Source: Actinernus sp. WN-2022
Taxonomy: Eukaryota > Cnidaria > Anthozoa > Actiniaria > Actinernidae
NCBI GenBank assembly: GCA_030867875.1
Contig: JAOWCC010001616.1
Location: 62,001 to 126,000, forward strand
Direction of reading: 5' to 3'
DNA length: 64,000 nt
In this document: positions 23,482-35,534 of the stretch, piece after piece
How the letters are laid out: every line of letters starts with the position of its first letter
How positions within the stretch are numbered: the stretch's first letter is position 1
Made by a program: the position numbers and the translations under genes
The notes under the pieces: generated by a model
Seen by the model: the letters and a program-made list of their open reading frames with translations, nothing else
Told to the model about the DNA's origin: nothing
The model's database searches: none

Positions 23482-24530
23482 TGTTAGATCTATCCCATAA
23501 TTTCTTTATTGGAGAGCTAGAGGTTTGGGTTTGGTTAGAAAAAGGCCATTTTCTGGTATTTGTACTCAATATACAGGAAACGTCCATCGATTAATCTTAA
23601 TCTATAGGAAGAGAACGTTGTATTGCCGTATTGTGTATCGAAATCCATTAAAAGCTCGAGAAATGGCGCCACATTGACATTTAGGTAACATAAGTAAGTT
23701 AATGTGTACCTGTTGTCTTTAAAAGCCAGAAAGTCACTTTTCAACTTTTTTTCCCCGATTTTTGTCAGACCTAGCGGAAAATGCTCATTGTCACTAAGCA
23801 AATCGTCACGCCAAAGTTCAGGCAAATCGGTTGTTCACGAAAAAGTTCGAAATTCTACACCCCTCCACTCAAAACACCCTCCCCCCCCCTCCTCCCCCCA
23901 TAAAATACCTAGAGATCAGGAACTCGTCTTTTTGCCGTTTTCTTGAAAGGGCAAATGACAGCTAAAGATTTTTCTGGCCTTTCTAGCCTATAATTTACTT
24001 GTGTTGTGTTAGATCTATCCCATAATTTCTTTATTGGAGAGCTAGAGGTTTGGGTTTGGTTAGAAAAAGGCCATTTTCTGGTATTTGTACTCAATATACA
24101 GGAAACGTCCATCGATTAATCTTAATCTATAGGAAGAGAACGTTGTATTGCCGTATTGTGTATCGAAATCCATTAAAAGCTCGAGAAATGGCGCCACATT
24201 GACATTTAGGTAACATAAGTAAGTTAATGTGTACCTGTTGTCTTTAAAAGCCAGAAAGTCACTTTTCAACTTTTTTTCCCCGATTTTTGTCAGACCTAGC
24301 GGAAAATGCTCATTGTCACTAAGCAAATCGTCACGCCAAAGTTCAGGCAAATCGGTTGTTCACGAAAAAGTTCGAAATTCTACACCCCTCCACTCAAAAC
24401 ACCCTCCCCCCCCTCCTCCCCCCATAAAATACCTAGAGATCAGGAACTCGTCTTTTTGCCGTTTTCTTGAAAGGGCAAATGACAGCTAAAGATTTTTCTG
24501 GCCTTTCTAGCCTATAATTTACTTGTGTTG
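23482..24530 (+). repeat. Two adjacent T3 monomers (m45-m46)
   Basis: Starts at 23482 and 24007. Both carry CTATAGGAAG and CCAAAGTTC. This is the only place in the window where two whole T3 copies lie side by side; elsewhere T3 is separated by N. A one-monomer shift during unequal exchange would produce this. Confidence 0.82.
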
Positions 24531-27500
24531 TGTTAGATCTATCCCATAATTTCTTTATTGGAGAGCTAGAGGTTTGGGTTTGGTTAGAAAAAGGCCATGT
24601 TCTGGTATTTGTACTCAATATACAGGAAACTTCCATCGATTAATCTTAATCTACAGGAAGAGAACGTTGTATTGCCGTATAGTGCATCGAAATCCATTAA
24701 AAGCTCGAGAAATGGCGCCACATTGACATTTAGGTAAGATAAGTAAGTTAATGTGTACCTGGTGTCTTTAAAAGCCAGAAAGTCACTTTTCAACTTTTTC
24801 CCCCCGATTTCTGTCAGACCTAGCGGAAAATGCTCATTGTCACTAATCAAATCGTCACGCCAAACTTCAGGCAAATCGGTTGTTCACGAAAAAGTTCGAA
24901 ATTCTACACCCCTCCACTCAAAACACCCTCCCCCCCCCCCCTCCCCCCATAAAATACCTAGAGATCAGGAACTCGTCTTTTTGCCGTTTTCTTGAAAGGG
25001 CAAATGACAGCTAAAGATTTTTCTGGCCTTTCTAGCCTATAATTTACTTGTGTTGTGTTAGATCTATCCCATAATTTCTTTATTGGAGAGCTAGAGGTTT
25101 GGGTTTGGTTAGAAAAAGGCCATTTTCTGGTATTTGTACTCAATATACAGGAAACTTCCATCGATTAATCTTAATCTACAGGAAGAGAACGTTGTATTGC
25201 CGTATAGTGCATCGAAATCCATTAAAAGCTCGAGAAATGGCGCCACATTGACATTTAGGTAACATAAGTAAGTTAATGTGTACCTGTTGACTTTAAAAGC
25301 CAGAAAGTCACTTTTCAACTTTTTTTCCCCGATTTTTGTCAGACCTAGCGGAAAATGCTCATTGTCACTAAGCAAATCGTCACGCCAAAGTTCAGGCAAA
25401 TCGGTTGTTCACGAAAAAGTTCGAAATTCTACACCCCTCCACTCAAAACACCCTCCCCCCCCTCCTCCCCCCATAAAATACCTAGAGATCAGGAACTCGT
25501 CTTTTTGCCGTTTTCTTGAAAGGGCAAATGACAGCTAAAGATTTTTCTGGCCTTTCTAGCCTAAAATTTACTTGTGTTGTGTTAGATCTATCCCATAATT
25601 TCTTTATTGGAGAGCTAGAGGTTTGGGTTTGGTTAGAAAAAGGCCATGTTCTGGTATTTGTACTCAATATACAGGAAACTTCCATCGATTAATCTTAATC
25701 TACAGGAAGAGAACGTTGTATTGCCGTATAGTGCATCGAAATCCATTAAAAGCTCGAGAAATGGCGCCACATTGACATTTAGGTAAGATAAGTAAGTTAA
25801 TGTGTACCTGGTGTCTTTAAAAGCCAGAAAGTCACTTTTCAACTTTTTTTCCCCGATTTTTGTCAGACCTAGCGGAAAATGCTCATTGTCACTAAGCAAA
25901 TCGTCACGCCAAAGTTCAGGCAAATCGGTTGTTCACGAAAAAGTTCGAAATTCTACACCCCTCCACTCAAAACACCCTCCCCCCCCTCCTCCCCCCATAA
26001 AATACCTAGAGATCAGGAACTCGTCTTTTTGCCGTTTTCTTGAAAGGGCAAATGACAGCTAAAGATTTTTCTGGCCTTTCTAGCCTATAATTTACTTGTG
26101 TTGTGTTAGATCTATCCCATAATTTCTTTATTGGAGAGCTAGAGGTTTGGGTTTGGTTAGAAAAAGGCCATGTTCTGGTATTTGTACTCAATATACAGGA
26201 AACTTCCATCGATTAATCTTAATCTACAGGAAGAGAACGTTGTATTGCCGTATAGTGCATCGAAATCCATTAAAAGCTCGAGAAATGGCGCCACATTGAC
26301 ATTTAGGTAAGATAAGTAAGTTAATGTGTACCTGGTGTCTTTAAAAGCCAGAAAGTCACTTTTCAACTTTTTCCCCCCGATTTCTGTCAGACCTAGCGGA
26401 AAATGCTCATTGTCACTAATCAAATCGTCACGCCAAACTTCAGGCAAATCGGTTGTTCACGAAAAAGTTCGAAATTCTACACCCCTCCACTCAAAACACC
26501 CTCCCCCCCCCCCCTCCCCCCATAAAATACCTAGAGATCAGGAACTCGTCTTTTTGCCGTTTTCTTGAAAGGGCAAATGACAGCTAAAGATTTTTCTGGC
26601 CTTTCTAGCCTATAATTTACTTGTGTTGTGTTAGATCTATCCCATAATTTCTTTATTGGAGAGCTAGAGGTTTGGGTTTGGTTAGAAAAAGGCCATTTTC
26701 TGGTATTTGTACTCAATATACAGGAAACTTCCATCGATTAATCTTAATCTACAGGAAGAGAACGTTGTATTGCCGTATAGTGCATCGAAATCCATTAAAA
26801 GCTCGAGAAATGGCGCCACATTGACATTTAGGTAACATAAGTAAGTTAATGTGTACCTGTTGACTTTAAAAGCCAGAAAGTCACTTTTCAACTTTTTTTC
26901 CCCGATTTTTGTCAGACCTAGCGGAAAATGCTCATTGTCACTAAGCAAATCGTCACGCCAAAGTTCAGGCAAATCGGTTGTTCACGAAAAAGTTCGAAAT
27001 TCTACACCCCTCCACTCAAAACACCCTCCCCCCCCTCCTCCCCCCATAAAATACCTAGAGATCAGGAACTCGTCTTTTTGCCGTTTTCTTGAAAGGGCAA
27101 ATGACAGCTAAAGATTTTTCTGGCCTTTCTAGCCTAAAATTTACTTGTGTTGTGTTAGATCTATCCCATAATTTCTTTATTGGAGAGCTAGAGGTTTGGG
27201 TTTGGTTAGAAAAAGGCCATGTTCTGGTATTTGTACTCAATATACAGGAAACTTCCATCGATTAATCTTAATCTACAGGAAGAGAACGTTGTATTGCCGT
27301 ATAGTGCATCGAAATCCATTAAAAGCTCGAGAAATGGCGCCACATTGACATTTAGGTAAGATAAGTAAGTTAATGTGTACCTGGTGTCTTTAAAAGCCAG
27401 AAAGTCACTTTTCAACTTTTTCCCCCCGATTTCTGTCAGACCTAGCGGAAAATGCTCATTGTCACTAATCAAATCGTCACGCCAAACTTCAGGCAAATCG

Positions 27501-27676
27501 GTTGTTCACGAAAAAGTTCGAAATTCTACACCCCTCCACTCAAAACACCCTCCCCCCCCCCCTCCCCACATAAAATACCTAGAGATCAGGAACTCGTCTT
27601 TTTGCCGTTTTCTTGAAAGGGCAAATGACAGCTAAAGATTTTTCTGGCCTTTCTAGCCTATAATTTACTTGTGTTG
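24531..27676 (+). repeat. Three-monomer unit with V/T3 chimeras, two copies (m47-m52)
   Basis: Starts at 24531, 25056, 25580, 26104, 26629 and 27153; period 1573 bp. m48 and m51 have the V marker (CTGTTGACTTT) followed by a T3 tail (CCAAAGTTC), so each is a V/T3 chimera, and both end with the private variant GCCTAAAATTTAC (near 25561 and 27133). m49 has an N/I 5' part and a T3 tail, whereas the matching m52 is I throughout. The shared chimera and private variant show one exchange followed by tandem duplication. Confidence 0.85.
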
Positions 27677-29252
27677 TGTTAGATCTATCCCATAATTTCT
27701 TTATTGGAGAGCTAGAGGTTTGGGTTTGGTTAGAAAAAGGCCATTTTCTGGTATTTGTACTCAATATACAGGAAACGTCCATCGATTAATCTTAATCTAC
27801 AGGAAGAGAACGTTGTATTGCCGTATTGTGTATCGAAATCCATTAAAAGCTCGAGAAATGGCGCCACATTGACATTTAGGTAACATAAGTAAGTTAATGT
27901 GTACCTGTTGTCTTCAAAAGCCAGAAAGTCACTTTTCAACTTTTTTCCCCCGATTTTTGTCAGACCTAGCGGAAAATGCTCATTGTCACTAAGCAAATCG
28001 TCACGCCAAACTTCAGGCAAATCGGTTGTTCACGAAAAAGTTCGAAATTCTACACCCCTCCACTCAAAACACCCTCCCCCCCCTCCTCCCCCCATAAAAT
28101 ACCTAGAGATCAGGAACTCGTCTTTTTGCCGTTTTCTTGAAAGGGCAAATGACAGCTAAAGATTTTTCTGGCCTTTCTAGCCTATAATTTACTTGTGTTG
28201 TGTTAGATCTATCCCATAATTTCTTTATTGGAGAGCTAGAGGTTTGGGTTTGGTTAGAAAAAGGCCATTTTCTGGTATTTGTACTCAATATACAGGAAAC
28301 GTCCATCGATTAATCTTAATCTATAGGAAGAGAACGTTGTATTGCCGTATTGTGTATCGAAATCCATTAAAAGCTCGAGAAATGGCGCCACATTGACATT
28401 TAGGTAACATAAGTAAGTTAATGTGTACCTGTTGTCTTTAAAAGCCAGAAAGTCACTTTTCAACTTTTTTTCCCCGATTTTTGTCAGACCTAGCGGAAAA
28501 TGCTCATTGTCACTAAGCAAATCGTCACGCCAAAGTTCAGGCAAATCGGTTGTTCACGAAAAAGTTCGAAATTCTACACCCCTCCACTCAAAACACCCTC
28601 CCCCCCCTCCTCCCCCCATAAAATACCTAGAGATCAGGAACTCGTCTTTTTGCCGTTTTCTTGAAAGGGCAAATGACAGCTAAAGATTTTTCTGGCCTTT
28701 CTAGCCTATAATTTACTTGTGTTGTGTTAGATCTATCCCATAATTTCTTTATTGGAGAGCTAGAGGTTTGGGTTTGGTTAGAAAAAGGCCATGTTCTGGT
28801 ATTTGTACTCAATATACAGGAAACTTCCATCGATTAATCTTAATCTACAGGAAGAGAACGTTGTATTGCCGTATAGTGCATCGAAATCCATTAAAAGCTC
28901 GAGAAATGGCGCCACATTGACATTTAGGTAACATAAGTAAGTTAATGTGTACCTGTTGTCTTTAAAAGCCAGAAAGTCACTTTTCAACTTTTTTTCCCCG
29001 ATTTTTGTCAGACCTAGCGGAAAATGCTCATTGTCACTAAGCAAATCGTCACGCCAAACTTCAGGCAAATCGGTTGTTCACGAAAAAGTTCGAAATTCCA
29101 CACCCCTCCACTCAAAACACCCTCCCCCCCCCCCCTCCTCCCCCCATAAAATACCTAGAGATCAGGAACTCGTCTTTTTGCCGTTTTCTTGAAAGGGCAA
29201 ATGACAGCTAAAGATTTTTCTGGCCTTTCTAGCCTATAATTTACTTGTGTTG
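27677..29252 (+). repeat. Monomers T2-T3-E (m53-m55)
   Basis: Starts at 27677, 28201 and 28725. With the following R-Y-T1 they form T2-T3-E-R-Y-T1 (27677-30819), the same six-monomer order seen inside both copies of the 10-monomer HOR (m19-m24 and m29-m34). m55 has an E-type 5' part and C tract (TTCCACACC) but ends CTCCTCCCCCC and has GTCTTTTTGCC rather than GTCTTCTTGCC. Confidence 0.85.
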
Positions 29253-32200
29253 TGTTAGATCTATCCCATAATTTCTTTATTGGAGAGCTAGAGGTTTGGG
29301 TTTGGTTAGAAAAAGGCCATTTTCTGGTATTTGTACTCAATATACAGGAAACTTCCATCGATTAATCTTAATCTACAGGAAGAGAACGTTGTATTGCCGT
29401 ATAGTGCATCGAAATCCATTACAAGCTCGAGAAATGGCGCCACATTGACATTTAGGTAACATAAGTAAGTTAATGTGTACCTGTTGTCTTTAAAAGCCAG
29501 AAAGTCACTTTCCAACATTTTTTCCCGGATTTTTGTCAGACCTAGCGGAAAATGCTCATTGTCACTAAGCAAATCGTCACGCCAAACTTCAGGCAAATCG
29601 GTTGTTCACGAAAAAGTTCGAAATTCTACACCCCTCCACTCAAAACACCCTCCCCCCCCCCTCCCCCCATAAAATACCTAGAGATCAGGAACTCGTCTTT
29701 TTGCCGTTTTCTTGAAAGGGCAAATGACAGCTACAGATTTTTCTGGCCTTTCTAGCCTATAATTTACTTGTGTTGTGTTAGATCTATCCCATAATTTCTT
29801 TATTGGAGAGCTAGAGGTTTGGGTTTGGTTAGAAAAAGGCCATTTTCTGGTATTTGTACTCAATATACAGGAAACTTCCCTCGATTAATCTTAATCTACA
29901 GGAATAGAACGTTGTATTGCCGTATAGTGCATCGAAATCCATTACAAGCTCGAGAAATGGCGCCACATTGACATTTAGGTAACATAAGTAAGTTAATGTG
30001 TACCTGTTGTCTTCAAAAGCCAGAAAGTCACTTTTCAACTTTTTTCCCCCGATTTTTGTCAGACCTAGCGGAAAATGCTCATTGTCACTAAGCAAATCGT
30101 CACGCCAAACTTCAGGCAAATCGGTTGTTCACGAAAAAGTTCGAAATTCCACACCCCTCCACTCAAAACACCCCCCCCCTCCCCCCATAAAATACCTAGA
30201 GATCAGGAACTCGTCTTTTTGCCGTTTTCTTGAAAGGGCAAATGACAGCTAAAGATTTTTCTGGCCTTTCTAGCCTATAATTTACTTTTGTTGTGTTAGA
30301 TCTATCCCATAATTTCTTTATTGGAGAGCTAGAGGTTTGGGTTTGGTTAGAAAAAGGCCATTTTCTGGTATTTGTACTCAATATACAGGAAACGTCCATC
30401 GATTAATCTTAATCTACAGGAAGAGAACGTTGTATTGCCGTATTGTGTATCGAAATCCATTAAAAGCTCGAGAAATGGCGCCACATTGACATTTAGGTAA
30501 CATAAGTAAGTTAATGTGTACCTGTTGTCTTTAAAAGCCAGAAAGTCACTTTTCAACTTTTTTTCCCCGATTTTTGTCAGACCTAGCGGAAAATGCTCAT
30601 TGTCACTAAGCAAATCGTCACGCCAAACTTCAGGCAAATCGGTTGTTCACGAAAAAGTTCGAAATTCTACACCCCTCCACTCAAAACACCCTCCGCCCCC
30701 CCTCCTCCCCCCATAAAATACCTAGAGATCAGGAACTCGTCTTTTTGCCGTTTTCTTGAAAGGGCAAATGACAGCTAAAGATTTTTCTGGCCTTTCTAGC
30801 CTATAATTTACTTGTGTTGTGTTAGATCTATCCCATAATTTCTTTATTGGAGAGCTAGAGGTTTGGGTTTGGTTAGAAAAAGGCCATTTTCTGGTATTTG
30901 TACTCAATATACAGGAAACGTCCATCGATTAATCTTAATCTACAGGAAGAGAACGTTGTATTGCCGTATTGTGTATCGAAATCCATTAAAAGCTCGAGAA
31001 ATGGCGCCACATTGACATTTAGGTAACATAAGTAAGTTAATGTGTACCTGTTGTCTTCAAAAGCCAGAAAGTCACTTTTCAACTTTTTTCCCCCGATTTT
31101 TGTCAGACCTAGCGGAAAATGCTCATTGTCACTAAGCAAATCGTCACGCCAAACTTCAGGCAAATCGGTTGTTCACGAAAAAGTTCGAAATTCTACACCC
31201 CTCCACTCAAAACACCCTCCCCCCCCCTCCTCCCCCCATAAAATACCTAGAGATCAGGAACTCGTCTTTTTGCCGTTTTCTTGAAAGGGCAAATGACAGC
31301 TAAAGATTTTTCTGGCCTTTCTAGCCTATAATTTACTTGTGTTGTGTTAGATCTATCCCATAATTTCTTTATTGGAGAGCTAGAGGTTTGGGTTTGGTTA
31401 GAAAAAGGCCATTTTCTGGTATTTGTACTCAATATACAGGAAACGTCCATCGATTAATCTTAATCTATAGGAAGAGAACGTTGTATTGCCGTATTGTGTA
31501 TCGAAATCCATTAAAAGCTCGAGAAATGGCGCCACATTGACATTTAGGTAACATAAGTAAGTTAATGTGTACCTGTTGTCTTTAAAAGCCAGAAAGTCAC
31601 TTTTCAACTTTTTTTCCCCGATTTTTGTCAGACCTAGCGGAAAATGCTCATTGTCACTAAGCAAATCGTCACGCCAAAGTTCAGGCAAATCGGTTGTTCA
31701 CGAAAAAGTTCGAAATTCTACACCCCTCCACTCAAAACACCCTCCCCCCCTCCTCCCCCCATAAAATACCTAGAGATCAGGAACTCGTCTTTTTGCCGTT
31801 TTCTTGAAAGGGCAAATGACAGCTAAAGATTTTTCTGGCCTTTCTAGCCTATAATTTACTTGTGTTGTGTTAGATCTATCCCATAATTTCTCTATTGGAG
31901 AGCTAGAGGTTTGGGTTTGGTTAGAAAAAGGCCATGTTCTGGTATTTGTACTCAATATACAGGAAACTTCCATCGATTAATCTTAATCTACAGGAAGAGA
32001 ACGTTGTATTGCCGTATAGTGCATCGAAATCCATTAAAAGCTCGAGAAATGGCGCCACATTGACATTTAGGTAAGATAAGTAAGTTAATGTGTACCTGGT
32101 GTCTTTAAAAGCCAGAAAGTCACTTTTCAACTTTTTCCCCCCGATTTTTGTCAGACCTAGCGGAAAATGCTCATTGTCACTAAGCAAATCGTCACGCCAA

Positions 32201-33440
32201 ACTTCAGGCAAATCGGTTGTTCACGAAAAAGTTCGAAATTCTACACCCCTCCACTCAAAACACCCTCCCCCCCCCTCCTCCCCCCATAAAATACCTAGAG
32301 ATCAGGAACTCGTCTTTTTGCCGTTTTCTTGAAAGGGCAAATGACAGCTAAAGATTTTTCTGGCCTTTCTAGCCTATAATTTACTTGTGTTGTGTTAGAT
32401 CTATCCCATAATTTCTTTATTGGAGAGCTAGAGGTTTGGGTTTGGTTAGAAAAAGGCCATTTTCTGGTATTTGTACTCAATATACAGGAAACGTCCATCG
32501 ATTAATCTTAATCTATAGGAAGAGAACGTTGTATTGCCGTATTGTGTATCGAAATCCATTAAAAGCTCGAGAAATGGCGCCACATTGACATTTAGGTAAC
32601 ATAAGTAAGTTAATGTGTACCTGTTGTCTTTAAAAGCCAGAAAGTCACTTTTCAACTTTTTTTCCCCGATTTTTGTCAGACCTAGCGGAAAATGCTCATT
32701 GTCACTAAGCAAATCGTCACGCCAAAGTTCAGGCAAATCGGTTGTTCACGAAAAAGTTCGAAATTCTACACCCCTCCACTCAAAACACCCTCCCCCCCCT
32801 CCTCCCCCCATAAAATACCTAGAGATCAGGAACTCGTCTTTTTGCCGTTTTCTTGAAAGGGCAAATGACAGCTAAAGATTTTTCTGGCCTTTCTAGCCTA
32901 TAATTTACTTGTGTTGTGTTAGATCTATCCCATAATTTCTTTATTGGAGAGCTAGAGGTTTGGGTTTGGTTAGCAAAAGGCCATGTTCTGGTATTTGTAC
33001 TCAATATACAGGAAACTTCCATCGATTAATCTTAATCTACAGGAAGAGAACGTTGTATTGCCGTATAGTGCATCGAAATCCATTAAAAGCTCGAGAAATG
33101 GCGCCACATTGACATTTAGGTAAGATCAGTAAGTTAATGTGTACCTGGTGTCTTTAAAAGCCAGAAAGTCACTTTTCAACTTTTTCCCGCCGATTTCTGT
33201 CAGACCTAGCGGAAAATGCTCATTGTCACTAATCAAATCGTCACGCCAAACTTCAGGCAAATCGGTTGTTCACGAAAAAGTTCGAAATTCTACACCCCTC
33301 CACTCAAAACACCCTCCCCCCCCCCCTCCCCCCATAAAATACCTAGAGATCAGGAACTCGTCTTTTTGCCGTTTTCTTGAAAGGGCAAATGACAGCTAAA
33401 GATTTTTCTGGCCTTTCTAGCCTATAATTTACTTGTGTTG
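29253..33440 (+). repeat. HOR block R-Y-T1-T2-T3-N-T3-I, copy 3 (m56-m63)
   Basis: Starts at 29253, 29776, 30294, 30820, 31345, 31868, 32393 and 32917. Same eight classes as at 3011 and 18761; offset from copy 2 is 10492 bp. The T1 copy again has the G in the C tract (near 30694). The ninth monomer (V in the other copies) is replaced here by a different type, so the block is truncated by the transition zone. m57 is the shortest monomer of the window (518 bp) because of its short C run. Confidence 0.88.
32917..33440 (+). repeat. Monomer m63, bridge between the left and right repertoires
   Basis: m63 has the full class I body (CCATGTTCTGG, GTAAGAT, GATTTCTGTC, CTAATCAAATC) plus GGTTAGCAAAAGG near 32970. 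That last variant is otherwise seen only in class S monomers of the right half (m89, m95, m99, m108, m112), which also keep CCATGTTCTGG, GATTTCTGTC and CTAATCAAATC. m63 or a close relative is the likely ancestor, or descendant, of class S. Private changes are AGATCAGTAAG and CCCGCCGATT. Confidence 0.75.
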
Positions 33441-35534
33441 TGTTAGATCTATCCCATATTTTCTTTATTGGAGAGCTAGAGGTTTGGGTTTGGTTAGAAA
33501 AAGGCCATTTTCTGGTATTTGTACTCAATATACAGGAAACTTCCATCGATTAATCTTAATCTACAGGAAGAGAACGTTGTATTGCCGTATAGTGCATCGA
33601 AATCCATTAAAAGCTCGAGAAATGGCGCCACATTGACATTTAGGTAACATAAGTAAGTTAATGTGTACCTGTTGTCTTTAAAAGCCAGAAAGTCACTTTT
33701 CAACTTTTTTTCCCCGATTTTTGTCAGACCTAGCGGAAAATGCTCATTGTCACTAAGCAAATCGTCACGCCAAACTTCAGGCAAATCGGTTGTTCACGAA
33801 AAAGTTCGAAATTCTACACCCCTCCACTCAAAACACCCTCCCCCCCCCTCCCCCCATAAAATACCTAGAGATCAGGAACTCGTCTTTTTGCCGTTTTCTT
33901 GAAAGAGCAAATGACAGCTAAAGATTTTTCTGGCCTTTCTAGCCTATAATTGACTTGTGTTGTGTTAGATCTATCCCATAATTTCTTTATTGGAGAGCTA
34001 GAGGTTTGGGTTTGGCTAGAAAAAGGCCATTTTCTGGTATTTGTACTCAATACACAGGAAACTTCCATCGATTAATCTTAATCTACAGGAAGAGAACGTT
34101 GTATTGCCGTATAGTGCATCGAAATCCATTAAAAGGTCGAGAAATGGCGCCACATTGACATTTAGGTAACATAAGTAAGTTAATGTGTACCTGTTGTCTT
34201 TAAAAGCCAGAAAGTCACTTTTCAACATTTTTTCCCCGATTTTTGTCAGACCTAGCGGAAAACGCTCATTGTCACTAAGCAAATCGTCACGCCAAACTTC
34301 AGGCAAATCGGTTGTTCCCGAAAAAGTTCGAAATTCTACACCCCTCCACTCAAAAGACCCTCCCCCCCCTCCCCCCTCCCCCCATAAAATACCTAGAGAT
34401 CAGGAACTCGTCTTTTTGCCGTTTTCTTGAAAGGGCAAATGACAGCTAAAGGTTTTTCTGGCCTTTCTAGCCTATAATTTACTTGTGTTGTGGTAGATCT
34501 ATCCCATAATTTCTTTATTGGAGAGCTAGAGGTTTGGGTTTGGTTAGAAAAAGGCCATTTTCTGGTATTTGTACTCAATATACAGGAAACTTCCATCGAT
34601 TAATCTTAATCTACAGGAAGAGAACGTTGTATTGCCGTATAGTGCATCGAAATCCATTACAAGCTCGAGAAATGGCGCCACATTGACATTTAGGTAACAT
34701 AAGTAAGTTAATGTGTACCTGTTGTCTTCAAAAGCCAGAAAGTCACTTTTCAACTTTTTCCCCGATTTTTGTCAGACCTAGCGGAAAATGCTCATTGTCA
34801 CTAAGCAAATCGTCACGCCAAACTTCAGGCAAATCGGTTGTTCACGAAAAAGTTCGAAATTCCACACCCCTCCACTCAAAACACCCCCCCCCCCCCTCCC
34901 CCCATAAAATACCTAGAGATCAGGAACTCGTCTTTTTGCCGTTTTCTTGAAAGGGCAAATGACAGCTAAAGATTTTTCTGGCCTTTCTAGCCTATAATTT
35001 ACTTGTGTTGTGTTAGATCTATCCCATAATTTCTTTATTGGAGAGCTAGAGGTTTGGGTTTGGTTAGAAAAAGGCCATTTTCTGGTATTTGTACTCAATA
35101 TACAGGAAACGTCCATCGATTAATCTTAATCTACAGGAAGAGAACGTTGTATTGCCGTATTGTGTATCGAAATCCATTAAAAGCTCGAGAAATGGCGCCA
35201 CATTGACATTTAGGTAACATAAGTAAGTTAATGTGTACCTGTTGTCTTCAAAAGCCAGAAAGTCACTTTTCAACTTTTTTCCCCCGATTTTTGTCAGACC
35301 TAGCGGAAAATGCTCATTGTCACTAAGCAAATCGTCACGCCAAACTTCAGGCAAATCGGTTGTTCACGAAAAAGTTCGAAATTCTACACCCCTCCACTCA
35401 AAACACCCTCCCCCCCCCCCTCCCCCCATAAAATACCTAGAGATCAGGAACTCGTCTTTTTGCCGTTTTCTTGAAAGGGCAAATGACAGCTAAAGATTTT
35501 TCTGGCCTTTCTAGCCTATAATTGACTTGTGTTG
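33441..35534 (+). repeat. Transition zone (m64-m67)
   Basis: Starts at 33441, 33963, 34491 and 35011. m64 is a generic monomer with CCATATTTTC near its start. m65 is class M, found again only at 59566. m66 is Y-like, starts with TGGTAGATCT, and has a shortened T/C tract (T5C4). m67 is a T2 copy with a T2-typical 5' part, the last left-type monomer before the three-monomer HOR. Order here fits neither neighbouring HOR. Confidence 0.8.
33963..34490 (+). repeat. Monomer m65, class M (matches m114)
   Basis: Shares several rare variants with 59566-60093: CAACATTTTTTCCCC, GGAAAACGCTC, GTTGTTCCCGAAAAAG, CTCAAAAGACCC and a C tract broken as C8-T-C6-T-C6. Private to this copy are GGTTTGGCTAG and CAATACACAGG. 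In both places the next monomer begins TGGTAGATCT in place of TGTTAGATCT. The two are about 25.6 kb apart. Confidence 0.85.
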
